64,000 nucleotides of DNA from contig JAZNSI010000032.1 in the NCBI GenBank assembly GCA_045591175.1, forward strand, positions 4,417 through 68,416. Reading direction: 5' to 3'. The notes under the pieces were generated by a model that was not told the DNA's origin, did not search any database, and saw nothing but the letters and a program-made list of their open reading frames with translations. This document shows, one piece after another, positions 25,488-33,325 of the stretch; the first letter of the stretch is position 1; each line of letters begins with the position of its first letter. Made by a program: the position numbers and the translations under genes. Source of the DNA: UBA11524 sp045591175 (GTDB taxonomy: Bacteria > Bacillota > Clostridia > Christensenellales > Aristaeellaceae).

Positions 25488-26039
25488 ATGTCTGAGATGA
25501 AGAACATATTGCTCCTGGGCGACAGCCGCCGCCAGGGCTACGAACCCCTTGTCCGCCAGATGCTCGAAGGCAAGGCGGGCGTTTACGGCCCCGCGGAGAA
25601 CGGCCGCTGGGCGGGCTATACCCTCAATTCCCTGCGCTTCTGGCTGGATCAGTTCCCCAAGCCAGACATCGTCCACTGGAACTGCGGCCTGTGGGATCTG
25701 GGCGACGACTACCACATCGGCCGTCCCTTCTCCCTGCCGGAGGAGTACGAATCCGCCGTGGACCGCACCGTCATCGTGCTGCAGAAGCTCTTCCCCGGCG
25801 TGCAGATCATCCTGGCGACCACCATGCCCACCACCAGCCCCTATCATGACGGCATCATCAGCTACAACAACATCATCAAGAAGGTGGCGGAGAAGTACGG
25901 CCTCCCGGTGGATGACCTCTACGCCGGCTTCCACGACAAGATGGTCACCTATGACCGCGGCGATCACCTGCACCTGAACGAGGAGGGCAACACCCTCGTG
26001 GCAAAGCAGGTCGTGGGCGCGCTTTCGCAATACTTGTAA
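25488..26039 (+). CDS. SGNH/GDSL-type hydrolase
   Basis: 183 aa cytoplasmic esterase-like protein. Block I is LLGDSRRQGY (nucleophile Ser within GDS), the Gly block is HWNCGLWDLGDD and the catalytic Asp/His pair is GDHLHLNEEG. It probably deacetylates or de-esterifies a sugar or metabolite. AAAGGAGG precedes the ATG. It stands alone between divergent SDR genes and a secreted protein gene. Confidence 0.85.
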   Translation: MSEMKNILLLGDSRRQGYEPLVRQMLEGKAGVYGPAENGRWAGYTLNSLRFWLDQFPKPDIVHWNCGLWDLGDDYHIGRPFSLPEEYESAVDRTVIVLQKLFPGVQIILATTMPTTSPYHDGIISYNNIIKKVAEKYGLPVDDLYAGFHDKMVTYDRGDHLHLNEEGNTLVAKQVVGALSQYL

Positions 26040-26132
26040 AAACTGACAACCGTTGCAGGAATTTGACGATGGCTGGCGAATGAACAAGCTAAAGTCAAAG
26101 TGCATTTTTGACGAAAGAAAGGAAGAAACACA

Positions 26133-26717
26133 ATGAAGAAGCTGCTCTCTCTGGTGCTGGCCGCGATGCTGTGCCTGTGCGCCCTGACCCCCGCGATGGC
26201 TGAGACCACCGCTGCCGTGGAGACCTTCCCCTACACGCTGAGCGATTATAAGGTCTACTTTGACCTGCTGGCAACCAATCTCTTTGGCGTGGCGCCCCAG
26301 TGGGCTGACGATGCTGAGGAAAAAATCGCGGTGGCGTCCATTCCCGGGATTGGTGAAGTGATTTTCAGCGTGGACGAGAATGAGTACATGCTGGAGATTC
26401 TGACTATGGTCGAAATGGACATCAACGACGACGAAGCGGTGCAGACAAAGTCTGCCTATTTCGGCAATGTGGTTGCGCTGGCGGCCCTGTCCTCCAAGGC
26501 TGCTGAGGACTTGAACGGCTTCACCGATGAGAAGATTGACGCCATTACCAACCAGTTGATCGCTATGATTCAAGGGATGGTGGGCAAGATCGCTGAAGCG
26601 GTGACCGGCGAAAGCGTGATTGTTCAGGAGGAGGTCGACGGCAACCTGTGCACCTTCATCATGCAGATCGACATGACCACCATGACCATGAGCTTTGGCT
26701 TCCAGATGCTGCCCTGA
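26133..26717 (+). CDS. Secreted protein of unknown function
   Basis: 194 aa. A signal peptide (MKKLLSLVLAAMLCLCALTPAMA, cleavage after AMA) is followed by a mature protein of about 170 residues with acidic, helical character and no motif that I know. An internal Cys in the signal is not in a lipobox. AAGAAAGGAAG lies upstream and a terminator follows. Its signal peptide resembles that of the nearby GH5 enzyme, suggesting export by the same route. Confidence 0.7.
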   Translation: MKKLLSLVLAAMLCLCALTPAMAETTAAVETFPYTLSDYKVYFDLLATNLFGVAPQWADDAEEKIAVASIPGIGEVIFSVDENEYMLEILTMVEMDINDDEAVQTKSAYFGNVVALAALSSKAAEDLNGFTDEKIDAITNQLIAMIQGMVGKIAEAVTGESVIVQEEVDGNLCTFIMQIDMTTMTMSFGFQMLP

Positions 26718-26735
26718 GTTCTCTTGCATAAGGAA

Positions 26736-26767
26736 CGCTCCCTCGCATACCGCGAGGGAGCGTTTTT
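26736..26767 (+). terminator. Rho-independent terminator after the secreted protein gene
   Basis: CGCTCCCTCGC (26736-26746) / GCGAGGGAGCG (26752-26762) followed by TTTTT. It also lies just past the GH5 stop on the other strand, where the T tract is weaker. Confidence 0.85.
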
Positions 26768-26775
26768 GTGTGCCG

Positions 26776-28560
26776 TTAACGGGTCTTCATCGGGCTGTAT
26801 TCAAAGGTAACGTAGATGGACTTGATCTGCTTGGTGACGGCGTCGTTGATGTTGATGGGGGTGGGGGTCGCGCCGGCGAGGTTGCCGTAGTGCATGCGGG
26901 CCTGATTCACGGGCACGGAGGTCACCCAGCTGTTGTAGAGGTTCACGCGGGTGGTCTTGCCGTTGTCGGAGGTGGTGTAGGCGCGGCCCTTGAGGCGGTA
27001 GACCTCGCCGTTGATCAGCACTTCCTTGATATCAACGATGTAGCCCGGGAAGAGCTTCTCGCCGTTGGCGATGCCGATGGCGGCGAAGGCGATGGAGTTC
27101 GAATAGCCCTGGGTGGTACCGGTGAAGTCGATGCCCACGGTATAGGTGCCGGGGCCGGTGATCTCCACGTCGGTGACCTTCATGCCGGAGGAGATGGAAT
27201 CGGGGTTGTAGTCATCGCCCACGGAGTAGGAGAGGGACCAGCTGCCGTCGTTCCACATGATCCAGGCCACGGCGTTGTGGTCCGTCAGGGTGATGGCGTC
27301 CTCCAGGAAGGTGACGGGCGCGGCGATCATGCCGGCGTCCAGACGGGCCTTGGCAGCGGACTGGATATCCGCGTAGGCGACGCCGGTTTCGGAGGCGGCA
27401 TTGCGGCTGGCGTAGAGGTCAGCGATCTCTTCGTCGACCATCGTCAAATTCCGGCGGACAAAGAAGCCGCTGCAGTCCCACAGGCAGGAGGTCAGGTCGT
27501 AGTAATCGCACAGATCCAGGAAGCGGCTGTGGTAGGCCAGGGTGTTGACCTTCAGGCCGTCGCTGCCGGGGAGGGCGGCGTATTCGCCGATGACCACACC
27601 CACGCCCTGCTTGGTGAACTTCGTCAGCTTCTGCAGCTGGCCGTCCATGTACTCGTAGTCGGACTTGGTGCCCCAGGCGGTTGCGCCCGCTGCGGTGGAT
27701 GCGCCGGCGTAGCTCCAGGGATCGTAGTAGTGCACGGAGAGCAGCAGCTTGTTCTCAGCAGAATCCGCGGGCATGCGGAAGCGGCTGTCGTAGGTCTGGT
27801 CGATGTTGGTGCTGTAGCCGGCGACCAGCAGGAAGCGCTGGGCGTTGTTGCCGCCGGTGGCGCGCACGGCGTCCACGAAGGCCTGATTGACCTGGTTGGT
27901 CAGGGCGTAGCGGGCGTTGTCATCCAGGTAGGAGACCACGGAATCGGTGCAGTAACGGGCGGAATCCTCGTCGAAGCGGGAGCCCAGCTCCTCGTTGGCG
28001 GCCTCGAAGATCACGAAGTCGGAATAATCCCGGAAATACTCGGCGATCTGCGTCCACATGCCCTTGTAGGCTTCCATCGCGAAGGCGCGGGTCTCGGCGT
28101 TCTCCGAGCCGAACATGCCCCACCAGCCGCCATCCCAGTGATCGTTGATGATGACGTACATGCCGGCGTTGCGGGCATAGTCGACGACTTCCTTCACGCG
28201 GGCGAGGTAGGCAGGATCGATGGTATAGCTGTTGGGCATATCGGTGGCGTTGGTCATCCAGGCCACAGGGATGCGGATGGTGTCAAAGCCGGCGGCCTTC
28301 ATGCCATAGAGCATCTCCTGGGTGGTGACGGGCGCGCCCCAGCTGACCTCGTAGGTCTTGGGATCCTTGCCGGGCGCATAGGCGAGGTTGGTGTTGCAGG
28401 CCTCAAAGGTGTTGCCCAGGTTGGTGCCGTTGCCCATCAGGCGGGTCAGCTCCAGGGCGGTCAGGCCTTCGCGCATCACGCCGTCGTCAGCGGATTCCGC
28501 CAGCGCGGGCAGCGTGCCCAGCAGCATAAGGGCCAGCAAGGTGCATAGAAGCTTCTTCAT
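26776..28560 (-). CDS. Secreted glycoside hydrolase family 5 (cellulase-like)
   Basis: 594 aa. Signal peptide MKKLLCTLLALMLLGTLPALA, then a GH5 TIM barrel: GTNLGNTFEA, FDTIRIPVAW, acid/base Glu190 in FEAANEELG, SVHYYDPWSY and nucleophile Glu326 in VVIGEYAAL. The C-terminal ~170 residues (from about AWIMWNDGSWSLSY) form a beta-sandwich that may bind carbohydrate. It probably cleaves beta-1,4-glucan or mannan outside the cell. The start at 28560 is placed 9 nt after AAAGG; an in-frame ATG at 28569 abuts that site. Confidence 0.9.
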   Translation of the reverse strand: MKKLLCTLLALMLLGTLPALAESADDGVMREGLTALELTRLMGNGTNLGNTFEACNTNLAYAPGKDPKTYEVSWGAPVTTQEMLYGMKAAGFDTIRIPVAWMTNATDMPNSYTIDPAYLARVKEVVDYARNAGMYVIINDHWDGGWWGMFGSENAETRAFAMEAYKGMWTQIAEYFRDYSDFVIFEAANEELGSRFDEDSARYCTDSVVSYLDDNARYALTNQVNQAFVDAVRATGGNNAQRFLLVAGYSTNIDQTYDSRFRMPADSAENKLLLSVHYYDPWSYAGASTAAGATAWGTKSDYEYMDGQLQKLTKFTKQGVGVVIGEYAALPGSDGLKVNTLAYHSRFLDLCDYYDLTSCLWDCSGFFVRRNLTMVDEEIADLYASRNAASETGVAYADIQSAAKARLDAGMIAAPVTFLEDAITLTDHNAVAWIMWNDGSWSLSYSVGDDYNPDSISSGMKVTDVEITGPGTYTVGIDFTGTTQGYSNSIAFAAIGIANGEKLFPGYIVDIKEVLINGEVYRLKGRAYTTSDNGKTTRVNLYNSWVTSVPVNQARMHYGNLAGATPTPININDAVTKQIKSIYVTFEYSPMKTR

Positions 28561-28608
28561 CAGGGTCATCCTTTCTGAAATTGTTGAAAAGGCTGGTTGA
28601 GTACAATC

Positions 28609-28637
28609 AATATACCATTTTCAGCTCCGATTGTCAA
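28609..28637 (-). promoter_or_regulatory. Sigma-A promoter of the GH5 gene
   Basis: On the minus strand, a consensus TTGACA (28637-28632), 17 bp, TATATT (28614-28609). Confidence 0.85.
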
Positions 28638-28682
28638 TGAAGAGAAAATCCGGCCGGAGTTGTAACAATTACGCCGCGCACC

Positions 28683-28711
28683 TTGACAGCCCCGGCAGCG
28701 ACTGATATGCT
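28683..28711 (+). promoter_or_regulatory. Sigma-A promoter of the 28744 membrane protein
   Basis: TTGACA (28683-28688), 17 bp, TATGCT (28706-28711). Confidence 0.75.
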
Positions 28712-28743
28712 GAAAGGCAGATGGACCCGAAAGGATGAGAAAT

Positions 28744-29709
28744 ATGCCGAAAACGCTGCGGCGCTGCTGGCTGATCTGCCTGCTGATCGTGCTGGCGCTC
28801 TCTGTTTATCCGCTGATGATGGGGCTGAAGATCCTGCACGGCGTACTGTTCTTCGGCGGCGTCAGCGCGGCCGATTACCCCAAATACGTTATTCCGTATA
28901 CGCCCATCAGCCTGGCCGTGCTTATGGGCGTGCTGGTGATGCCGTGGTTTATCCGGCGGATGCGCCGTCCGGTGCTGGCGGGGTCGCTGCTGGCACTGGC
29001 GGTGTTCTTTGTGAGTGAAATCGCGCTGGAAAACGTGATGGTTGGCGGCAATACGATGGCGGAGTGGCAGACTGCGCTGTGCATACGCCCGATAGAAGCT
29101 TTTGATCCTGCTGTCACGGCTGGTGAGACGGCATTCACACTACGCCAGCCGGTTCTGGAAACCGAAGTCGGCAAGCTCATCGGCGAATATCGCCCCGCCA
29201 TCAAGCTGCACTTTTACATGATCTCCATCGTGCTGATCCTGGGCACGCTGCACTGCCTGTATGGCTTTGCCCGCGCGGCGTATACCGGCGACTGGAGATG
29301 TCTGCGCCTGCTGATCGCCCACGCAGCTGTGACCGGAGCATTCCTGGCGCTGTGCGTACTTGCCTGCTTCACGGCGTTCTTCCGGGACGGCAGCCTGCTG
29401 GTATCGCCCCTGTCCGCGGGACTGATGGCAGTCTTTTTCATCCTGCTGGGCGTTACAGCGGGATTGATCCTGGGCAATGTGCTGCAGGGGCGGAAGCTGG
29501 CCTGGGCAGCGTGCGCCTCCTCCGTGGTGACGCTGCTGATGTACCTGGGCGAGCTGGTGCTGCTGAACGGCCATCTGTACCGCTTTGGTCAGGGATTTTT
29601 CTTCGACGGCATGGGCGCGTTGGTGCTGGCCCCGGCGGATGTGCTGATCATTCTTCTGTCGGGCGGGCTGTGTGGCGCTCTGCTGCGCGCGCTGCAAAAG
29701 GATGCATGA
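28744..29709 (+). CDS. Hypothetical polytopic membrane protein
   Basis: About 321 aa with eight or so hydrophobic helices (for example WLICLLIVLALSVYPLMMG, ISIVLILGTLHCLYGFA and LMAVFFILLGVTAGLILGNVL) and an extracellular loop around residues 105-150. No family recognised. ATG 28744 is chosen because AAAGG lies 9 nt upstream; ATG 28735 directly abuts it. Monocistronic. Confidence 0.7.
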   Translation: MPKTLRRCWLICLLIVLALSVYPLMMGLKILHGVLFFGGVSAADYPKYVIPYTPISLAVLMGVLVMPWFIRRMRRPVLAGSLLALAVFFVSEIALENVMVGGNTMAEWQTALCIRPIEAFDPAVTAGETAFTLRQPVLETEVGKLIGEYRPAIKLHFYMISIVLILGTLHCLYGFARAAYTGDWRCLRLLIAHAAVTGAFLALCVLACFTAFFRDGSLLVSPLSAGLMAVFFILLGVTAGLILGNVLQGRKLAWAACASSVVTLLMYLGELVLLNGHLYRFGQGFFFDGMGALVLAPADVLIILLSGGLCGALLRALQKDA

Positions 29710-29778
29710 CGCGCAGGGGGCTCGCCTGAGGAAATCCGCCTCCGCCAAAAGAATTCGCACAATTTCCCGCAGGAACCC

Positions 29779-29807
29779 TTGACAAAGCGGGTCTTCTCTG
29801 CTATCAT
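29779..29807 (+). promoter_or_regulatory. Promoter of the tRNA-Thr/tRNA-Pro pair
   Basis: TTGACA (29779-29784), 17 bp, TATCAT (29802-29807), 27 bp before the first tRNA. Confidence 0.78.
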
Positions 29808-29834
29808 GTTAAGGCTGAATGTGCTTCAGCAGAT

Positions 29835-29907
29835 GCCAATATGGCTCAGGTGGTAGAGCGGCTCACTCGTAATGAGCAGGTCGAGGGTTCGAGTCCCTCT
29901 ATTGGCT
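29835..29907 (+). tRNA. tRNA-Thr (CGT)
   Basis: A full cloverleaf: acceptor GCCAATA (29835-29841) / TATTGGC (29900-29906), anticodon stem GCTCA/TGAGC with loop CTCGTAA giving anticodon CGT, and a T-loop GGTTCGAGTCC. CCA is not encoded. Confidence 0.95.
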
Positions 29908-29954
29908 CGTATACGGCCCGTCACGACTCGTCGGGGCGGGCTGCTTATTACTTC

Positions 29955-30028
29955 CGAGGTGTAGCGCAGTTTGGTAGCGCGTTTGGTTCGGGACCAAAAG
30001 GCCGCGGGTTCGAATCCCGCCACTTCGA
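29955..30028 (+). tRNA. tRNA-Pro (CGG)
   Basis: Acceptor CGAGGTG (29955-29961) / CACTTCG (30021-30027), anticodon stem TTTGG/CCAAA with loop TTCGGGA giving CGG, and T-arm GCGGGTTCGAATCCCGC. CCA is not encoded. It is the last host gene before the phage integrase. Confidence 0.95.
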
Positions 30029-30089
30029 CACGACTGCAAACGCAGTAAAATCAAGGGTTTGCGCCATGTGTGCAGGCCCTTGTTTTTTT
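29985..30089. other. Probable left prophage attachment site (attL) at tRNA-Pro 3' end
   Basis: The tyrosine integrase gene ends 180 bp to the right and points at tRNA-Pro, the usual layout when a phage integrates into a tRNA 3' end and carries a copy that restores the gene. The exact core cannot be set because the right end is outside the window; the core could also lie in the tRNA terminator. Confidence 0.35.
30052..30089 (+). terminator. Terminator of the tRNA transcript
   Basis: An 11-bp stem CAAGGGTTTGC (30052-30062) / GCAGGCCCTTG (30072-30082), including two G-T pairs, followed by seven T. Confidence 0.8.
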
Positions 30090-30101
30090 GTCGAATTTGC
30101 C

Positions 30102-30265
30102 GGGTGGTACAGGCACCGGGTACCACCCGCATGCTGTCCAAAGATGCTGAAAAGCCTGCAGAATCGTACTCTGCAGGCTTTTGCGTTGGGTGGTACATCT
30201 TCTCCTTGGCAGCGGGCCAGAAAGGCCCAGAAAGGCCCGCAAAGCCAGCAAAATCAAGGTGGTAC
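30102..30265. repeat. GGTGGTAC repeats beside the integrase (possible arm-type sites)
   Basis: Three direct copies of GGTGGTAC (in 30102-30110, 30188-30196 and 30258-30265) and one inverted GTACCACC (30120-30127) lie in the 180 bp between attL and the integrase stop. Two tandem CCAGAAAGGCC units lie near 30214-30236. Spaced short repeats at an attachment region fit arm-site binding by integrase or excisionase; this is inference. Confidence 0.45.
30154..30182. terminator. Hairpin terminator downstream of the integrase
   Basis: A perfect 9-bp stem GCCTGCAGA (30154-30162) / TCTGCAGGC (30170-30178) with TTTT on the plus side and AAAA before it, so it can also stop minus-strand integrase transcription. 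Confidence 0.7.
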
Positions 30266-30268
30266 AGA

Positions 30269-31594
30269 TCATGTGCCCAAAGAGACGGAGAGCACCGTCG
30301 CGCCGGCATGGGATGAGATCTCACTGCTGCTGATGGACAGGCTGACCAGCGCTCCCTGCCGATCGGCGCGGCGGGCGATCTTGTCCATGACGTTGGCGCT
30401 GTCCCGGTCGCGCTTGGCCACCATCATGGCGTAGAACTTCAGTGTCGTGACGGCGTCTGAGTGCCCCATGCGGCTGGCTACGGCTACGGCGTCGATGTTG
30501 TTGCTCATCAGGATCGTGGCGTGCGATGTGCGCAGGTTGTGGAATGTTACGCCCTCATACCCGTGCGCCTCTGCGAACCGCTTCCATTGGCGGCTGGGTG
30601 TGTCCTTGTTTTGCGGGGATCCGTCGAAGTTGCAGACGATTAGGCCTTCGCCGCGCCACCGGCTGCCCAGGATCCGGCGGTTATCTTCCTGGTACTTTCG
30701 GGTTTCATCCAGCAGTGTCATGAGGGCTGCCGGCACGGTGATCATGCGGATGGAGTCGTCCGTCTTCGTGGTGCCTACCTGCCTGCCGTCTGCAGGTGTC
30801 TGCTTGACGGCCTTGGTGATGTCGATCGCGTGATCGCGCCAGTGCACGTCGCTCCAGGTAAGCGCACCGACCTCGCCCAGGCGCAGGCCACAACACAGGG
30901 CCAGCATGACAGCACACCTGAAGGACATGTTTTCCTCCGTGGCCAGCTGGCGGAGCAGGCCCACAGCCTGATCGTCGTCAAGGTATTTGGGCCTGTGCTT
31001 GCGCACCTTTGGCGCATGCGTGGCTGCAAAGGGCGTCTCATGCAGCACCTGGTTCTCCCGTGCCCAATTATAGATGGTGGCCAGGGTGATGTAGATATGG
31101 CGGACGGATCGGGCGCTCAGGGTCTCTTTGGGTTTGTTTCGTTTGGGCTTGCGGAGCAGGAGCGCCACCCATGCATTGATCCGCAGGGGTGTGAGCTTTG
31201 AGACGATCACGCTGCCCAGGTGGGGAACGATGTGCAGCTCGATTAGGCTGCTGGCTGTCTTGGCATAGTCGGCGGACTCTGTGGGCAGCTTGGTATCGAT
31301 CCAGAGCTGACACAGCTGCGCGATCGTCAGCTGATCTGCAGATGGCAGGTCATCCACGTCCACATGCATGACCTGCTGGGTGTGCCGGGATCTAAGCAGC
31401 GCCAGATCTGCCTCTGCGAGATCCAGCTGCTGATCGTGTGTCAGTGTGTCCGGATAGGTGTATGTAGCGCGTACCCATTTGCGCACCTTATTGCCCAGGG
31501 CGTCTCGTGTGGTAGGAAGGAAGCCGACGCGGTAGGTGTTGGGGCCGATCTGTTCCACGCCAGGGCGCTCCTGTTCGGTGTGTTTGTAAGCCAT
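30269..31594 (-). CDS. int: Phage tyrosine integrase
   Basis: 441 aa. An N-terminal arm-binding region (about 15-70), a SAM-like core-binding domain (about 88-185) and the catalytic domain. Catalytic residues are visible: Arg238 in CGLRLGEV, His352 and Arg355 in FHNLRTSHA, His378 in RMGHSD and the nucleophile Tyr388 in LKFYA. It catalyses attP x attB recombination, here probably at tRNA-Pro. A ~45-residue tail follows the Tyr. GGAGGTG precedes the start. It lies last in the minus-strand lysogeny block. Confidence 0.95.
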   Translation of the reverse strand: MAYKHTEQERPGVEQIGPNTYRVGFLPTTRDALGNKVRKWVRATYTYPDTLTHDQQLDLAEADLALLRSRHTQQVMHVDVDDLPSADQLTIAQLCQLWIDTKLPTESADYAKTASSLIELHIVPHLGSVIVSKLTPLRINAWVALLLRKPKRNKPKETLSARSVRHIYITLATIYNWARENQVLHETPFAATHAPKVRKHRPKYLDDDQAVGLLRQLATEENMSFRCAVMLALCCGLRLGEVGALTWSDVHWRDHAIDITKAVKQTPADGRQVGTTKTDDSIRMITVPAALMTLLDETRKYQEDNRRILGSRWRGEGLIVCNFDGSPQNKDTPSRQWKRFAEAHGYEGVTFHNLRTSHATILMSNNIDAVAVASRMGHSDAVTTLKFYAMMVAKRDRDSANVMDKIARRADRQGALVSLSISSSEISSHAGATVLSVSLGT

Positions 31595-31660
31595 AGTGAT
31601 GCACCTCCATGCTATTTATGTGTGGGGTATAAAATATTTTGGGTAATACGGTAAGGACAG

Positions 31661-31693
31661 CCCGCAAACCCTTGCGACGCCTGTATTTGCGGG
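31661..31693. repeat. Inverted repeat upstream of the integrase
   Basis: CCCGCAAA (31661-31668) and TTTGCGGG (31686-31693) flank a 17-bp loop in the 163-bp gap before int. With no T run it is more likely a protein-binding or RNA structure than a terminator. Confidence 0.35.
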
Positions 31694-31729
31694 TCTAACC
31701 TGCGATCGGTAAGCCGTGCAAAAAGGTAA

Positions 31730-31755
31730 GCCCCCGGCGCAGGCCGGGGGCTTTG
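31730..31755. terminator. Terminator after the HIRAN gene
   Basis: A perfect 9-bp stem GCCCCCGGC (31730-31738) / GCCGGGGGC (31743-31751). On the minus strand the T run begins a few bases later (TTACCTTTTT). Confidence 0.65.
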
Positions 31756-31757
31756 TG

Positions 31758-32306
31758 TCAGTCGTAGAAGTAAATTGTGAAGGTCTCCTTGTCGGTGCTG
31801 GCCTCGTACAGGCCATATACAGGTTTGCCCTTTTCGATCCAATCATTGACCATGTCCTTCAGCTTGTTGCGGAACATGTAGCCCAGCTGATCCTGGCCAC
31901 GGTAGATGGCAATCGCCTCCGGATCGTAGGTGTTCTCCGGCTCCTGCTTCAGTGTCAGTAGATCATCAAACTGCAGATCGACGATCGGGAAGAACTTGTC
32001 GGTCAGGGCGATCTCGACCTCATCATAAGTGTATTTGACTGTATGGCCGGGCAGCTCCGGCAGGCCGGATGCATGGCTGCGGGCCGTGGCTGGCGCCTTT
32101 TTGGTGGCGGCAGGCTTCACGGGAGCTGCCTTGGTCGGTGCAGCTGCCTTCTTGGCTTTACGCAGCAGCAGCCATGCGAGGATCAGGACAATGGTGCAGA
32201 CGACGCCAAACCCTGCTGCAGCCGGATCGGTGTCCATGCAGCCGATGGTTCCCAGGGCGAATATGATGGCGAGAACCAGGCAGATCGTTGACAGTGTCTT
32301 CTTCAC
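31758..32306 (-). CDS. Membrane-anchored HIRAN domain protein
   Basis: 182 aa, GTG start with GGAGGG 7 nt upstream. Two hydrophobic segments (about 5-22 and 32-48) and an Ala/Lys/Pro-rich linker (about 50-82) precede a C-terminal HIRAN domain (about 88-180) with the signature EPENTYDPEAIAIYRG followed by LGYM. HIRAN domains bind DNA 3' ends or appear in DNA-repair and phage proteins; a membrane-tethered one is unusual. It lies between integrase and the AT-rich module in the lysogeny block and is probably an accessory lysogeny gene. Confidence 0.72.
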   Translation of the reverse strand: MKKTLSTICLVLAIIFALGTIGCMDTDPAAAGFGVVCTIVLILAWLLLRKAKKAAAPTKAAPVKPAATKKAPATARSHASGLPELPGHTVKYTYDEVEIALTDKFFPIVDLQFDDLLTLKQEPENTYDPEAIAIYRGQDQLGYMFRNKLKDMVNDWIEKGKPVYGLYEASTDKETFTIYFYD

Positions 32307-32375
32307 AGCATGTCCCTCCTGCGTGTATAATCGAATGTGTGGGGAAGAATTCCGACAAGCACTGACGGAGGTATC

Positions 32376-32534
32376 GAATGGATTACATCAAGCGAATGGT
32401 GGAGATATTCAGGGAGCTGTCACCGGCTGGGCGCCTGCAGGCGCTTGCCTGGCTTGCTCTCGCTCAAAAAGAGACTCCATGTAAGACAGAGCCTTCTGCT
32501 GATTCTCAGGAGTCAGCTGAGAAGCCCGACGAAT
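32376..32534 (+). CDS. Small ORF partly overprinted on the repressor-3'-end repeat
   Basis: 52 aa, starting MDYIKRMVEIFRELSPAGRL behind GGAGG (6 nt) and a TATAAT at 32326-32331. The second half (QKETPCKTEPSADSQESAEK) is the antisense reading of the duplicated repressor end. The N-terminal half resembles the helical LSPxxRxxAL pattern of small phage regulators. It may be a real gene that gained its tail by the duplication, or a chance ORF. Confidence 0.35.
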
Positions 32535-32574
32535 AAACTCATCGACCTGGCCGTCCAGCTCTTGCTGGGCGGCT
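32456..32574. repeat. 119-bp direct repeat, left copy (repressor 3'-end fragment)
   Basis: About 94% identical (7 mismatches by eye) to 33755-33873. Read on the minus strand it encodes AAQQELDGQVDEFIRRASQL and on to LFEREQ, as in the repressor, then continues to a different C-terminus ending QPVTAP and a stop at about 32417. It has no N-terminus of its own: a remnant of a repressor gene end. Confidence 0.85.
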
Positions 32575-32584
32575 AAAGTGTGGT

Positions 32585-33325
32585 TTACTCACGTGGAGTT
32601 AGGGCGAGAATGATAGTGGCTTTTAACATGTTAAGAAATAGTTTGAAGGAACGACGATCCATGAAAGTGGCATTGAGGAAGTGGAGCCTATCATAGTATA
32701 CAGTTGAATCTTTAATGTGAGATAATTCACTAAGAGTAATGGTAGCAAGACTTACTAAGCCCGGTCTGTACGATTTGTATTGCTCAAGAAGTGGGGGGTA
32801 ATGTTGGTTAATATGATCTAGTCGTGAGTATGGAATACGGGATAAGCCAAATAGGGAAAGATCGTGCCGTAGTACGTTCCAAAGGATTGGAAGTTCAGGG
32901 ATTCCCAGCTTATTTAGGTACTCAAGTGCCTTCCGTAAAATAAATAAACTTTGTTCAGATGAGTCGGAGGACGAAAATCTATAAACTGTTATAGGGTTGC
33001 CATTTTTTCCAATAACAGAGTAATTGCTCAATAGGTGACCTGCATGGGAAAGGTATAGTAGTAACAAGTAGATTAGTGTGAGTGGGAGGGTTATGAATAG
33101 TGCTGTGACAGAAAAGAAAATTTCGAAGAGCCGAATTGTTACATCATAAATCACAAGTGAGCGTGGGGATGGCTTGGAAAAGCGTGTTCTGCCAGAATGC
33201 ATTAAGTGCAGAGTTAGTGGCTGAAAGGTTTTAGCATTGTTCGAGTAAAGGACAAGGGTAATCGCGCAGAATGCCAAAGAAAGCAAAGCTAATAGGACAA
33301 AAAGGATTGTGAAAAGGTTTGTCAT
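32585..33325 (-). CDS. Degenerate bacterial sugar transferase-like membrane protein
   Basis: 246 aa. It has an N-terminal membrane helix (4-28), then a segment resembling initiating polyprenyl-phosphate sugar transferases (PF02397 type): IRLFEIFF and a hydrophobic re-entrant helix (64-92), IGKNGNPITVYRF (105-117, compare VGKNGKPFTIYKF), LNKLGIPELPILWNVLRHDLSL (139-158 region, compare LDELPQLWNVLKGDMSL), YRPGL (186-190) and YYDRLHFL. The catalytic Asp of the Asp-Glu dyad is Pro143 here while Glu144 remains, so activity is doubtful. Composition is strikingly AT-rich. The start overlaps the 4-TM gene by 4 bp. The family call is by eye. Confidence 0.6.
   Translation of the reverse strand: MTNLFTILFVLLALLSLAFCAITLVLYSNNAKTFQPLTLHLMHSGRTRFSKPSPRSLVIYDVTIRLFEIFFSVTALFITLPLTLIYLLLLYLSHAGHLLSNYSVIGKNGNPITVYRFSSSDSSEQSLFILRKALEYLNKLGIPELPILWNVLRHDLSLFGLSRIPYSRLDHINQHYPPLLEQYKSYRPGLVSLATITLSELSHIKDSTVYYDRLHFLNATFMDRRSFKLFLNMLKATIILALTPRE

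Noticed and set aside
26695..28548. 617-codon plus-strand ORF
   Set aside because: Antisense to the secreted GH5 gene, which has a signal peptide, catalytic residues and a consensus promoter.
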